From the NCBI GenBank assembly GCA_034508935.3, contig CM067444.1:75136867-75200866 (forward strand): DNA of 64,000 nt, in the 5' to 3' direction. Under the pieces are notes generated by a model that was not told the origin of the DNA, made no database searches, and worked only from the letters and a program-made list of their open reading frames with translations. The stretch comes from Berghia stephanieae (lineage: Eukaryota; Mollusca; Gastropoda; Nudibranchia; Aeolidiidae). Positions 22,943 to 33,357 of the stretch are shown here, piece after piece. The position numbers and the translations under genes were made by a program. Position 1 is the first letter of the stretch, and each line of letters starts with the position of its first letter.

Positions 22943-23126
22943 TTGATGTTATGCATTTAGGCAAATTACTCACAACCTCTGCCAGCCGACATAAACATCC
23001 AGACAAACAAAACTGTTTTTATAGTTTATAGTCTGATTGATATAATTTAGTTAGAATTGATCACTAACAGGCTGTCTAAAAATCATAACAAAGAACTGAG
23101 TGCCGTCATACTCGTTCCTTCTATAG
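22943..23126 (+). mobile_element. MITE-3 copy
   Basis: ttgatgttatgcatttaggc, tactcacaacctctgccagc, tagtctgattgatataattt, aggctgtctaaaaatcataa and the end cgttccttctata. Confidence 0.75.
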
Positions 23127-23279
23127 CAACACAAACGTCGATTGTTGTCTACACTTTGATCGATTAAAACGACCATTTTTTTCTGTTTCAAGAATCAATC
23201 ATAAAATCTGGCACATTAAAACGACGAAGACACCTCAGACTGGTATTTACCATAATAATATGAGCCGCTATGACGCCTA

Positions 23280-23387
23280 GTAGTATAAACAAGAAATGAA
23301 GTGAGTAGGAAAGTGCCAGAAGACAACAGAGAATAATAACTTCGCGGCAGCGATTGGGGATCGAACCCGCGACCTTACTGGTACGAC
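23280..23387 (-). mobile_element. Fragment of the multimeric tRNA-bearing element
   Basis: aagaaatgaagtgagtagga, agtgccagaagacaacagag, then gggatcgaacccgcgacctt and ggtacgac. These are diverged versions of the same blocks in 23697-25038. It is cut off at the point where the SINE-A copy begins. Confidence 0.7.
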
Positions 23388-23683
23388 TAATTGTATGACA
23401 TTCGCCTTCGGATCGGAAGGTCCTGCGTTAGAGTCACGCTGTGACCGGCGCATTGTTGAGTCCTTAGAAAAGGCACTTTAATCAATTTCACTTACCGTAC
23501 AAGGTGTAAAATGAGTACCTGGTCGTTAACAGCATTTCCTCTGTCGGGAAAAAAATCTAGTAATATCGCCTAACAGGCGTCATGTCTCGTGCAAGATATT
23601 AAGTGTTGCTGTTGGCTAGGTAGGAGCCCCTGTAAAGCGCTTTGAACAGGTTTAAAGGATCTTGCTCTCTATAAATGCTCAAG
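23388..23683 (+). mobile_element. SINE-A copy interrupted at its 3' end
   Basis: Head tatgacattcgccttcggat, body gagtcacgctgtgaccggcg, tttctctgtcggg-type block (ttcctctgtcggg), cgcctaacaggcgtcatgtc, and tail gtaaagcgctttgaacaggt, tctataaatgctcaag. The composite insertion at 23697 begins just behind its tail. Confidence 0.85.
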
Positions 23684-23696
23684 TATTTGTTTTAAT
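23684..23696 (+). repeat. Target-site duplication, left
   Basis: tatttgttttaat, repeated exactly at 25039-25051. It marks 23697-25038 as one insertion. Confidence 0.85.
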
Positions 23697-25038
23697 GGAG
23701 AATAAAAATTTTTCGCGGCGGTGGTGGGGTTCGAACCTGCGACCTTATTGGTACGACAACTCCGCCTGGCAGGTGAGAGCGTGGCTCTACCGTGTGAGCT
23801 ATCAACGAACACAAAAATATTCGTTTCAAACTCAAAGTCATTACTAGATCCCTCTCTCACCCACTTCTTGAGACCGCCGATTCGTTCGTACACCACCATC
23901 GCGAATAATTTTGACCAGCAGTTAAGCTTAATAGCCAATATTCTCAACACAAACATATAACATAGAAACGATTGAGACATTGAGTATGCTCCGGTGTATG
24001 GGGTGAATTTTTAATTCATAAAAGTGAGTGGAGCAGGCACTTATGTTGGTAACAACAAGATATGAAGTGAATAGAAAAGTGCCAGAAGACAATAGAGAAT
24101 AAAATTTTTTCGCGGCGGTGGTGGGGTTCGAACCTGCGACCTTATTGGTACGACAACTCCGCCTGGCAGGTGACAAAAAAAATTTTTTTATTCTCTATTG
24201 TCTTCTGGCACTTTTCTATTCACTTCATATCTTGTTGTTACCAACATAAGTGCCTGCTCCACTCACTTTTCTCAATTAAAAATTCACCCCATACACCGGA
24301 GCATACTCAATGTCTCAATCGTTTCTATGTTATATGTTTGTGTTGAGAATATTGGCTATTAAGCTTAACTGCTGGTCAAAATTATTCGCGATGGTGGTGT
24401 ACGAACGAATCGGCGGTCTCAAGAAGTGGGTGAGAGAGGGATCTAGTAATGACTTTGAGTTTGAAACGAATATTTTTGTGTTCGTTGATAGCTCACACGG
24501 TAGAGCCACGCTCTCACCTGCCAGGCGGAGTTGTCGTACCAATAAGGTCGCAGGTTCGAACCCCACCACCGCCGCGAAAAAAAAAATTTATTCTCTATTG
24601 TCTTCTGGCACTTTTCTATTCACTTCATATCTTGTTGTTACCAACATAAGTGCCTGCTCCACTCACTTTTCTGAATTAAAAATTCACCCCATACACCGGA
24701 GCATACTCAATGTCTCAATCGTTTCTATGTTATATGTTTGTGTTGAGAATATTGGCTATTAAGCTTAACTGCTGGTCAAAATTATTCGCGATGGTGGTGT
24801 ACGAACGAATCGGCGGTCTCAAGAAGTGGGTGAGAGAGGGATCTAGTAATGACTTTGAGTTTGAAACGAATATTTTTGTGTTCGTTGATAGCTCACACGG
24901 TAGAGCCACGCTCTCACCTGCCAGGCGGAGTTGTCGTACCAATAAGGTCGCAGGTTCGAACCCCACCACCGCCGCGAAAATTTTTTATTCTCTATTGTCT
25001 TCTGGCACTTTTCTATTCACTTCATATCTTGTTGTTAC
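23697..25038. mobile_element. Composite multimeric tRNA-bearing retroposon with 5' inversion
   Basis: A 1342-bp insertion flanked by a 13-bp duplication. The part 23697-24174 is on minus; at about 24174-24186 the orientation flips, and 24187-25038 is on plus. The plus part holds two tandem units of about 400 bp plus a partial unit. Each unit contains agaatattggctattaagct, ggtggtgtacgaacgaatcg, a tRNA-like block (gatagctcacacggtagagc as A box, cgcaggttcgaacccc as B box) and a short A run. The minus part holds just over one unit. Units within the locus are nearly identical. The layout fits target-primed insertion of a tandem multimer RNA with twin priming; the element family is not recognised. 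Frames of up to 150 codons in the unit are unlikely to be genes. Confidence 0.8.
24485..24580 (+). other. tRNA-like promoter block in unit 1
   Basis: A-box-like tagctcacacggtagag and B-box-like ggttcgaacc, about 55 bp apart, as in pol III tRNA-derived promoters. The T stem does not pair well, so it is a tRNA-derived promoter rather than a tRNA. The same block recurs at 24885-24980 on plus and at 23715-23815, 49375-49460 and 49770-49855 on minus. Confidence 0.7.
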
Positions 25039-25051
25039 TATTTGTTTTAAT
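25039..25051 (+). repeat. Target-site duplication, right
   Basis: Exact second copy of tatttgttttaat. Confidence 0.85.
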
Positions 25052-25120
25052 ATGTAATATGTCGTTTCGATCCGTTATTATGTCTAGGCGGCAATTTCCA
25101 GCATCTAAATCATCACGACA

Positions 25121-25311
25121 TAATTGATGCTATGCTTTTAGATAAAATGCTCACAACATCCGCCAGTCGGATATAACGTACTAACACACAAAAATATGTG
25201 TAACCTTGAACATTTATAGGCTGACTGATATACTTTAGTGAGAACTAGTCACTAAACTGACTGGTTCTCTAAATACAATAAAGAGCTGACGTCAATTTCG
25301 TTCCTTCTATA
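25121..25311 (+). mobile_element. MITE-3 copy next to the EGF exon
   Basis: ttgatgctatgcttttagat, tcacaacatccgccagtcgg, ctaacacacaaaaatatgtg and the end caatttcgttccttctata. It ends 31 bp from the splice donor of the 25343-25465 exon. Confidence 0.8.
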
Positions 25312-25342
25312 CCGTTTTGAACCTGTGAGTCACGTTACTTAC

Positions 25343-25465
25343 GTTCACAGTCGAATCCGTTTCCGGTATATCCCTCCTTGCACGTGCATTGGTAACTTCC
25401 GTTGATATTGACACAGTGGGCATTGAGGTGGCACTTGTGCTTTCCGTGCAGGCATTCGTCATAGT
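25343..25465 (-). CDS. Calcium-binding EGF domain exon of a multi-EGF host gene
   Basis: A 123-bp minus-strand exon (41 codons). The acceptor side ends ttgtactatcatctactcag (AG at 25466-25467) and the donor is GTAAGT (25342-25337). It is phase 1-1. The peptide is (D)[19 protein letters not shown], then [19 protein letters not shown] and CE. It has the D-x-D-E-C start, six cysteines, and the N-(x4)-Y/F motif with an Asn that can be hydroxylated ([10 protein letters not shown]). This is the standard cbEGF module of extracellular matrix and receptor proteins, which binds calcium and stiffens tandem EGF arrays. A phase 1-1 single-domain exon is the usual arrangement in fibrillin-, Notch- and fibulin-like genes. 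Same strand and phase as the exon at 2018-2113. Parent gene not identified. Confidence 0.92.
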
Positions 25466-25599
25466 CTGAGTAGATGATAGTACAATAAGTGAATGAATTA
25501 GCATAGAGTACTACGCTACGATGAATGACTGTACTCGGTATCATAAAATGAACTTATGAATAATTGAATAAACAAAAGAATTGAATTAATAACACAACT

Positions 25600-25860
25600 A
25601 TCAAAACAACCACCACGCCATCATCCCTACCACCACTACAACTACAACGACGACCACCACCTCCTATCATCATCCCTAGCACCACTACATCCACTACCAC
25701 ATCATTGTCCCTACCACCATTACTACCACATCATATGTGGATGAGAGTGTGAATACAGAAATGAAAGAATGAATGAATGAATGAATGAAAGAATGAAAGA
25801 ATGAATGAATGAATGAATGAATGATGGATAGATGAATTAACTAATGAATGAATGAATGGT
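25600..25860. repeat. CCA/CCT-rich array and (GAAT)n microsatellite
   Basis: Imperfect accacc/catc words at 25605-25735, then (GAAT)n at about 25767-25855. Confidence 0.8.
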
Positions 25861-26287
25861 TTAAGTATTGACGAGGTGATTGAAATGGATCATTATGATG
25901 ATTTACGTCAAGGACATGCCTTTTCGTGTGATTGATTGTGTGTTGAATAAATAATAAATGCCGAACGTTTTAACCGCGGTTTATGTGCCACTTGGTACAA
26001 AAAGAGGGAACAGAATAATATTTTGTAATTGGAACTGATCATCAAAACTCCACATATACATATTTATAATCTCTCTATATTGGTAGAAATCCGGCCTCGT
26101 GGTCTCTCATTCATTTCCTGGAAAGGTCGCCGACATCGATGTGTCAGACCATGGTTATAAAACAGAAAATGTGCATTGACCATTACTTTTTCAATTAAAC
26201 GCTTCTTTTTGGCGTGATGTTATATTATCGTCAACATAAATGCGCGGCCATGATATGAGCGAAAAGAAACAACTTTATTTTTTGTTT

Positions 26288-26395
26288 TGATACAACTTCG
26301 AGGAAGTCCCAGGTCCGAGAGTTTTTACCAAGATGAGGGTCATTTATATCGATCGATATATGAAGAACGAGTTTTCTGGCCAAATGTTTAACCAT
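26288..26395. mobile_element. PAL-1 right half
   Basis: aggtccgagagtttttacca, gatgagggtcattta, tcgatcgatatatgaag, acgagttttctggccaaa. The left arm is missing. Confidence 0.7.
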
Positions 26396-26399
26396 AGGG

Positions 26400-27185
26400 A
26401 AATCGTCACAGTCGTTAAGATGAAATCAACAATTTTCTAATTTTAGTTTCTTGTTTATATCATAAAATTTAAAGAAAAGTTTTTGTTATAGCTATAAAAA
26501 CTTGACACTGTGTTGTAGAGCTCATTTTGCTGAACAATAATAGAGTATAGAATGAACAGTTGCTTTACTGCTTGAGTAAGACAAATCTATTTTTGTGTTG
26601 GGTTGGCCTGATGGTGCAGGGAAAATTCTGGAAATGGCTGGTAAGGAGGGAGTTAAATACGAGTTTTTCCAAAGTGTTACTGGTTAATATGTTTAACTGA
26701 GGACAATAAGTAGTTTTTTAGGGTTTTAAAAAATCTTAAAATTATCTATTTCTACTTTAATACCACATTTTAACAACTGGCTCACCCAGGAATATTACCG
26801 TTTCAAGACGATGGGTCATAATTTGTTCTTTTTGTGCGTCTCATTAATTTTTCTGGCTCTGTCCCATACATCTAATCTAAGGCTTGAAATAAAAAGGCTG
26901 ACAATTTGATATACTCATTAATTTCTCACACGATAGGTTGTCTGCTTCCTTCTCTCATATTATCATTATGATGTGCTAGGATAATCGTATCGTCTTCACA
27001 TCCTGATCTAATTTTCAACATTGAATAAGTTTTAGCTCAATGATAAATTTTGAAAATTTATTCGAAAGCACTTGATGCCATTCAGATCAACGTTGAAAGA
27101 AAAAGAAACCAATCCTCTGGATATGAAACTTGAGCTTTTGATGGGTAAATAAGATCTGGAAATAGTTGTCCATTTCACCAGACTT
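26400..27185. other. Stretch with weak repeat signals, no gene
   Basis: The segment 26760-26830 (ggctcacccaggaatattac, gacgatgggtcata) resembles words at 29055 and 31090. Otherwise AT-rich with nothing recognised. Confidence 0.35.
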
Positions 27186-27293
27186 GCTGATTCTTTAATC
27201 ACTCTCCCTCCCTCTTTACCGCGTTGTCTGTATGTCTATCTGTCAGTCTGTTTCTCTGCCTTCTTTCTCTCTATCTCTCTCTTCTCTCTCTCT

Positions 27294-27342
<49 letters not shown>

Positions 27343-27375
27343 CTCTTCTCTCTCTCCTCTCTCTCTTCTCACTTA

Positions 27376-27406
<31 letters not shown>

Positions 27407-27575
27407 CTCTCCACTCTTTCTCTCTTTCTTTCTTTCTCCTTTACAATCACAATACAAATATTGTGAGCATACACACATACACACACCCACACACACACCC
27501 ACACCAGTAAGATAACCAGGAGAGAAAGAGGTGAACCAGGTGACAAGAAATAGGGCGGGGGGGGGGGGGGGGGGT
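27186..27575. repeat. (CT)n, (CA)n and G-run simple repeats
   Basis: Imperfect (CT)n at 27200-27440, a CA-rich run at 27466-27506, and an 18-bp G run at about 27557-27574. Confidence 0.95.
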
Positions 27576-27579
27576 TAGT

Positions 27580-28645
27580 GGAGGAGAAAGATAGATAGAC
27601 AGAAAAATTAATTGAGAAAAGCCTACTCCAAAATTTATTATCAACAAGTCGAGTAAAACCTGTGCAGTAAAATTATACTTATAACTCCTCTTGTAAGGAG
27701 GATAAAGTGAGGAATTAATATGAGGTTGAAAAGAAAAAGAAAATAAAACCACAAAAATGAAATCATTCCGTTGATTTTATGATCTTCTGTCAGGCTTCGG
27801 GACAGGCTCAAAAATAATAAACGTTGAAAAATAAAATTTAAGATAATAAATAAGGCAGCCAAATTCACTTTAAGAGGAAGATAGAAGAGAAAAAGGAGAG
27901 CCTAATAATAAAAAGGAAAAACGAATTTTAAAAAATGGGTAAATAGGTGATTATGAAAATAAAACGACACCAGAAAACTCGCATTCCTAAATAAAACAAA
28001 TGTTAGTTTATTATCTTTATTGCCTTCCTCATGCCTCCACTTACATAGCAACAAATTTGTATGCCTCAGCTAATAATTTCATTAGAAAAGCAAAGTAAAG
28101 TGAGCGACAACTCATTAGAAACGAAAGAGCAACGCTTGAGTGCCTCCATGCATTTTAAAGTACTCGTTAAGGTTCAGGACACGAGTGTGAGTGCAAGTGC
28201 GCGTGCGAGAGATGTGTGAGGTGCATCGTGTTTCTAGGTGGTAACTGTATGGGTGGTTGAATACGGCTCAGGAGTTCGATCTAGGCTGAAGAGGCAGGTA
28301 GTTCACAACTTAAGAGAGATGGAATGTTCATTGCAACACAGCACAGAATAGAACATTATCTTTATTCTAAATCTATCTCAAAAATGTTTACAATTATGCC
28401 CAATGAAGCGAATGTTACTGTTTGTATTAAATAAAGTTTCTTCTAAATGACAGACAAAAATATTGGAATCATTTTTAATTCTGTAAAATATACCTCTCGT
28501 TTACAAATAATATTATCAAGAGAGATTTATAATTTAAAAGACCAGCTTCGCCCCGATGAGAAGTCCATATATTATATTCAATTTACGAAAAAATGACAAG
28601 ACTTTTCCTCCACTCTGAATGAATTTGTTTACTGCGTGCAGTATT
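27580..28645. other. Stretch with no recognised gene
   Basis: AT-rich sequence; no motif, splice-bounded exon or known repeat seen. Confidence 0.35.
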
Positions 28646-28649
28646 TTTT

Positions 28650-28793
28650 TTAGGTCTGATGATCAAACGCAATTATGAGCTTGATTTGACATTGTTGTAA
28701 TGGACTGCCTCAAGCATTGATTTGAGAGGATTTCCATTACAAGAATTGGTCTCTTTACCAATTTGGATTTTCAGACCTGCATATAAGTATACG
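28650..28793. mobile_element. MITE-2 copy
   Basis: Left arm aggtctgatgatcaaacgca then cattgttgtaatgga. Right arm tttccattacaag and ccaatttggattttcagacc. The arms are imperfect inverted repeats, and the same layout appears at 62267-62392. Confidence 0.7.
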
Positions 28794-29039
28794 TCAATTT
28801 GTTTATAAAACGATTACTCTCCTTTCAAAATATTATAAGTGAAACTAATTTGAAGCAGACTTTGGCTCAGATAATCAGTTCTTACTTTTTCAAAGGTTGC
28901 TTTTTTAGACAAACGTGTGTAGATAACAATATAAAATGTCTAGACAAAAGGTTTAAAAAAGGTTTGAAACCCGAAAAACTTTCAAACAACCAAAGTTGTG
29001 GTAAATTTCTGTCTTTTTTCCTTCCTCCCTCGTCATCTT

Positions 29040-29300
29040 GAGTGGATATATATGTGACCCACCGCATCAGAACGGTATTATCTCGGGATATTAGATTTAT
29101 AGCCAAAAGTATGAGATTAGGGCTAATAAATGAATATTTTCTTTGATTGAAGTAAATGAATATAATCTCTCACAGTGACAAAAACTAAAAGATTACATCT
29201 CTGGTTATTGTCACTTTAAATTCCCTTTTTAGCATCTGGCTCATCCATACCCATTTGCGGCAAGGGGTCAAAATTTCTAGCTTTTCCCCTTCCTCCTTCG
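29040..29300. repeat. Weak dispersed repeat
   Basis: tgacccaccgcatcagaacg and later catctggctcatccatacc. The words recur, sometimes inverted, near 16300, 26780, 31090, 37500 and 48830. It may be a decayed inverted-repeat element. Confidence 0.35.
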
Positions 29301-29865
29301 TCACCATAATAAATAGATTTATATTCATTTTCTAATAGGAAACAAACGCGTGATGTCAAATAAAAACTGGTTCCAATCTCATTGCAAGTTTAAAACCAGT
29401 CTTCCGTCGGATGACTGGATACATACCTTATGTAATTGATCTTCTGGTTTCAGAGTGATGGCATCTTGTTTTCTAGTCTAAATAATATTATATGGTGGTC
29501 GTCAATAAAGATAATCCAATCTACAACTTTTACGTAACCTTAGAATCTGCGCGCATATGCATCTTGCTTCTAACATAGTTGTTCCACCTTATGATTCAAT
29601 ATGTAACCTATTCATTATTAGTCCTCCGAAGGACTGGTTATATACAAACTTCTAAGGATTTTGGAACTGGAGGGGTAGAAGGTGTGACGTCACGACGCCT
29701 CTTCCCCTATTGTAGAGAATATTCATAAATCTGGTGTACAATGAGCAAAAGGACGTCCAAGGTTTGACACTTCTTGACATAATGAGAGCTCATCTTAATA
29801 GATCGATGTATGAGGTAATAAATAGAAAAATAAATTAATATGACTGTTTATATAGAACATAAAGG
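29300..29865. other. Stretch with no recognised gene
   Basis: AT-rich; nothing recognised. Confidence 0.35.
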
Positions 29866-29869
29866 CTTT

Positions 29870-30150
29870 ATGTGCCTCTTGGCGGTGATAGGTGTAAGTA
29901 AAGTATATAGCGCATTTCTATGGATCTATCACACACAATGCGTTTCACAATGTGTTATTTATTCCTCCAAAAGATCACATGGAAACATAATTCCAATTCA
30001 TACAGTACCAGTCGCCTGTTGGGCGTCATTTTTGCCCTTACATTCTGACAATATCCGGCAGTGCTATGGGCAGGTACTCATTCACACCTAAGTCGAGAGG
30101 GATAATCTTGATAAATGCCATAACCAAAGAGCACAATTACGACCAGAATT
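29870..30150 (-). mobile_element. SINE-D copy
   Basis: Reads tail-first on plus: tatatagcgcatttctatgg, acacaatgcgtttcacaatg, gatcacatggaaacataatt, tcgcctgttgggcgtcat, caggtactcattcacaccta, agtcgagagggataat. The block order parallels SINE-A but the wording is distinct. Related copies at 46625-46900, 56585-56700 and 56730-56830. Confidence 0.6.
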
Positions 30151-30706
30151 TTCCATGACAACCATCACCCATCTGACCACTGACAACGCTTAACATCGCT
30201 ATATTTTCTAATAAGACAAGAGACCGTATTGCTGAGCCATTGTCTACTAATCATTTTAAAAAGTGTTTTGTAGTTGTAGAGTAAATAAAACTGAAAAAGT
30301 AAAACCTTCATAGGTTAATGTGAGGTCAATTTTTGGCACAACATTGGCAGACGGTATTAAAATCGTTTTCTTAACAGACGGTATTAAGAATCCGTTTTCT
30401 TAATTATCTTTACGGTGCAATTTTTTTTCCTCCTTCGTGAAACGATTTGTTTGCGATAGATAACACACTTTATTTTTATATGTAGACCCGATTCTGATTT
30501 TAGCACCTGAGGATTCCGATGTAATTCAACATGTATGTTCGGTACACACTTAAAATCGTTTTCAGAAAAAAAATAATATCGCCGAGTCTGAAATTAACTC
30601 TTATTACCCCGTTACATAAACGACATAGCAATCGAATAAAATCAGAGACAGCGTTCGATTACATCGATAATTCGTCGATTATACCCACTTAATTAAAGGT
30701 GCATTA

Positions 30707-30802
30707 AGTGTTGCCGAGCGGTATTTTAATGGCGCTAGACTTTCTCTCAAGTGGTTTAATTCCAATTCTAGACGCACCACGGAGACGATAGTTCAAGTTT
30801 CG
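30707..30802 (+). tRNA. tRNA-Leu-like pseudogene or SINE head
   Basis: The D-arm region gttgccgagcggtattttaa then tggcgctaga looks like an eukaryotic tRNA-Leu start. An expanded anticodon loop between ctaga and tctag and a weak B box (gatagttcaagttt) follow. Acceptor pairing is poor, so it is either a decayed tRNA or a tRNA-derived retroposon head. Confidence 0.35.
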
Positions 30803-31269
30803 GTGGAGTAAACATGTTTTCAATAATGTGGGTGGTAGAAGAAATAAAAAAGAGAGTTTTTCACATAATGCTTTCGGCAAAGGAATAAAATTAATGTGAT
30901 CCGTGATCACATTGGTAGTATGTCAGAATGAGCTAGATAAATTAAAATGAGTGTAAGATCAAACGGATTAGAAGAAATAAATCTGAGTTTTTACAAGTTT
31001 AAGAAATAAAACGCAATCTCCCCCAAAGAAAGTAATCATTTTTAATATCATTTTATAAGTTAAACTTGGGATTGAATTTTAAGTATTGGGTTCACCCCGA
31101 TATCATACCGTTTTGAGGCTACTGGTAGCAAATTATATGATGAATGTCCCAGAATTTTAAAAGAAACTTTGATTTACCATAGCCTCGCAGAGAAAAAAAA
31201 ATAGAAGTTGCATTTTAAATAAATATTTACGTTCTATGTTGGACATCAGAATAGATGTACTGACAAAAT

Positions 31270-31490
31270 CTCTGACAGTCAACCGAGGAAGAAAATCAAC
31301 GAGTGGTCATCGAGAGAAGAGGAAATCAAATGTCGTTGGATTGGACACACTCTCAGAAAAGGACGATCAAGTGGAACCAGGAAAGTTCTAAACTGGAACG
31401 CTCAGGACAGAGGAAAAGGAGGGAGACGAAAGGAAACTCGAATCGGGTCGGTGGACAGGAAGGTGAAAGAGGAGGGCTGTCATGACCCCA
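31270..31490 (+). mobile_element. LINE ORF2 C-terminal fragment
   Basis: The frame reads SREEEIKCRWIGHTLRKGRS, then TRKVLNWNAQDRGKGGRRKE. This matches the R-WIGH-LRK, then L-WNPQGKRKRGRP block near the C-terminus of many invertebrate non-LTR retrotransposons. Only this piece is recognisable. Confidence 0.65.
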
Positions 31491-31544
31491 ACTGACCTAT
31501 CTTTTCCAGAATTTTTTATCATAGATTAATGTTATGTTTGATTA

Positions 31545-31830
31545 GTGCGGCTATTAGTGGTCTTGTGGCATTCGACACTCGCTTTCGGATCGAAGGATCT
31601 GGGTTCGAGCCTCGTTCGGTGCATAGTTGAGTCCTTGGAAAAGGTTCTTTAGTCACATTCTCTCACCGTACTCAGGTGTAAAACGAGTACCTGTCTGTTA
31701 ACAGCGTTGTCTCTGTCGGGTAAAAATATAGTAATATCGCCTAACAGGCGCCATGTCTCGTGCCACATATTAAGTGTTGCTGTTGGCTAGGAGTGGACCC
31801 CTTGTAAAGCACTTTGAGAATGTTAATGAA
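31545..31830 (+). mobile_element. SINE-A copy
   Basis: Head gtgcggctattagtggtctt, B box ctgggttcgagcct, body gttgagtccttggaaaaggt, ctcaggtgtaaaacgag, cgcctaacaggcgcc, and tail cttgtaaagcactttgag. Well preserved, though the extreme 3' end is short. Confidence 0.85.
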
Positions 31831-32226
31831 TTGATTTATCTTTAGCTTTCATTTGTCAAATATGATTCCTTTGTTTTGTAAAACAAGTATATTTAATGTG
31901 AGCAATCCCTGTATTATGGGTCTTTGCACGATGTGAGCATGTTTACGTTTAATCCCGTGATGTTTTAAAGCGCTCTAAAAGAGTACTTTATCATTATTAT
32001 TGGAACACGTTCCAGAATCGAGTGAGCCGGAGGAAGTAAGAAAGTACAAAACTTGGCATCCAGCCTCATTTGTAAACTATCATGTCAATCTGGTATTATG
32101 AATGTGGGAATAAACTGAATAGAAAAAATAAGTTTTAAGTCTAATTAATAAGAATTAGGAACTTTAACATATTTAAATTTTTTTTAAAATTCTATTATTC
32201 GATAAATCTATTTATTTCAACTCAAA

Positions 32227-32419
32227 TATAGATAGTATGCGCTTGGATAAGAAGCTCATAACATTGCCACCCGGAAGTATAACGGACCAACACACAAAAT
32301 TGTGTGTAACCATGAATTTTTATAGTCTGGTTAAAACAGTTTAGTGAGAATTACTCATAAACGCGATGGCAAAAAACAATAACAAAGACCTGACTGACGT
32401 CAACTTCGATCTATCTATA
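32227..32419 (+). mobile_element. MITE-3 copy with both ends
   Basis: Starts tatagatagtatgcgcttgg and ends gtcaacttcgatctatctata, so the outer tatagatag and ctatctata are inverted. Internally ccggaagtataacggaccaa and aattactcataaacgcga. Confidence 0.8.
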
Positions 32420-33040
32420 AGCGTAAAATCTCGTTCCAAACATCAAATTCACCAATAGATATATAATGCCGTTTTGACACTAAAGGCTATATCATCGCCA
32501 TATATCTGGTATTATCTGGCAACAACTATTGTAAATTTCTATGTACAAGGATATATTATTAAAGTAATGAATGTTATCTTTTCTGCCATATCCTGACTAT
32601 AATAATTTGTACTATGCTAGCAACCCGGGAAATCGAATCGGTCCCGGTCATTTTGGGTTGAATTAACCAACACACGACATGGATAGTTATTTATCGTGTT
32701 GAATGTCGTAAAATTGAGTGACCCCTCATAATTTTTATTTACTTATTCATTGGGGGGGTTTTTCTTGGTGAAATATTCTTGACCAGTTTTTACACAGTTC
32801 TAACTGACTATTAGTTTGAAAGTATTTTACAAGTCAATTAAAATTTACATATACAAAAAAAAATAAGGAGTCGCCCTTTTTTTTACGACTTTCAGTACAC
32901 TAACTGATGGGCACAATAAATGGACAGGTTAACAAAATGTGTGTAACTTTTACGATGTTCCGCATTGTCTTGTCCCGAGTGCTGTCTGTTGCGATAACCA
33001 GCACAGGTAAAATCTAAAGACCACACCGCTGGTCTACCCC
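32420..33040. other. Stretch with no recognised gene
   Basis: AT-rich; nothing recognised. Confidence 0.35.
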
Positions 33041-33042
33041 CA

Positions 33043-33065
33043 TCCCCCCCCCCCCCCCTCCCCCA
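33043..33065. repeat. C-rich homopolymer run
   Basis: C tract on plus, interrupted by single T residues. Confidence 0.9.
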
Positions 33066-33357
33066 TCCCACTCCTCCCTCATCAAGTAATAAAACTTTTG
33101 GATTGTATTGTTCCTTCTTAGGTCCTTTATCCCACAAAAATGCGTAGTAAGTTCCAGTTATTTATTACTTGAATAAGGACAAAAATGAATGAAATGTCAA
33201 CTGGGTGCGAGATGACTAATGACTATCTTTTGTAAAGGTAGTTGGTAAGAAACAGAGATGGACTGTACTAAATAAATACAGAATAAGAGGGATTGGTAAG
33301 ATAAACATATTCAACGTGTAAATTAAAACTACTAAAGACAGGTGGAGATCTCAGAAC

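Noticed and set aside
24310-24762. A 150-codon frame inside the multimeric element
   Set aside because: The unit is about 400 bp and not a multiple of three, frames occur on both strands over the tRNA-like block, and no protein motif is visible.
23697-25038. Hammerhead ribozyme (retrozyme) in the multimeric unit
   Set aside because: No CTGATGA plus GAAA core seen on either strand; other ribozyme folds cannot be excluded by eye.
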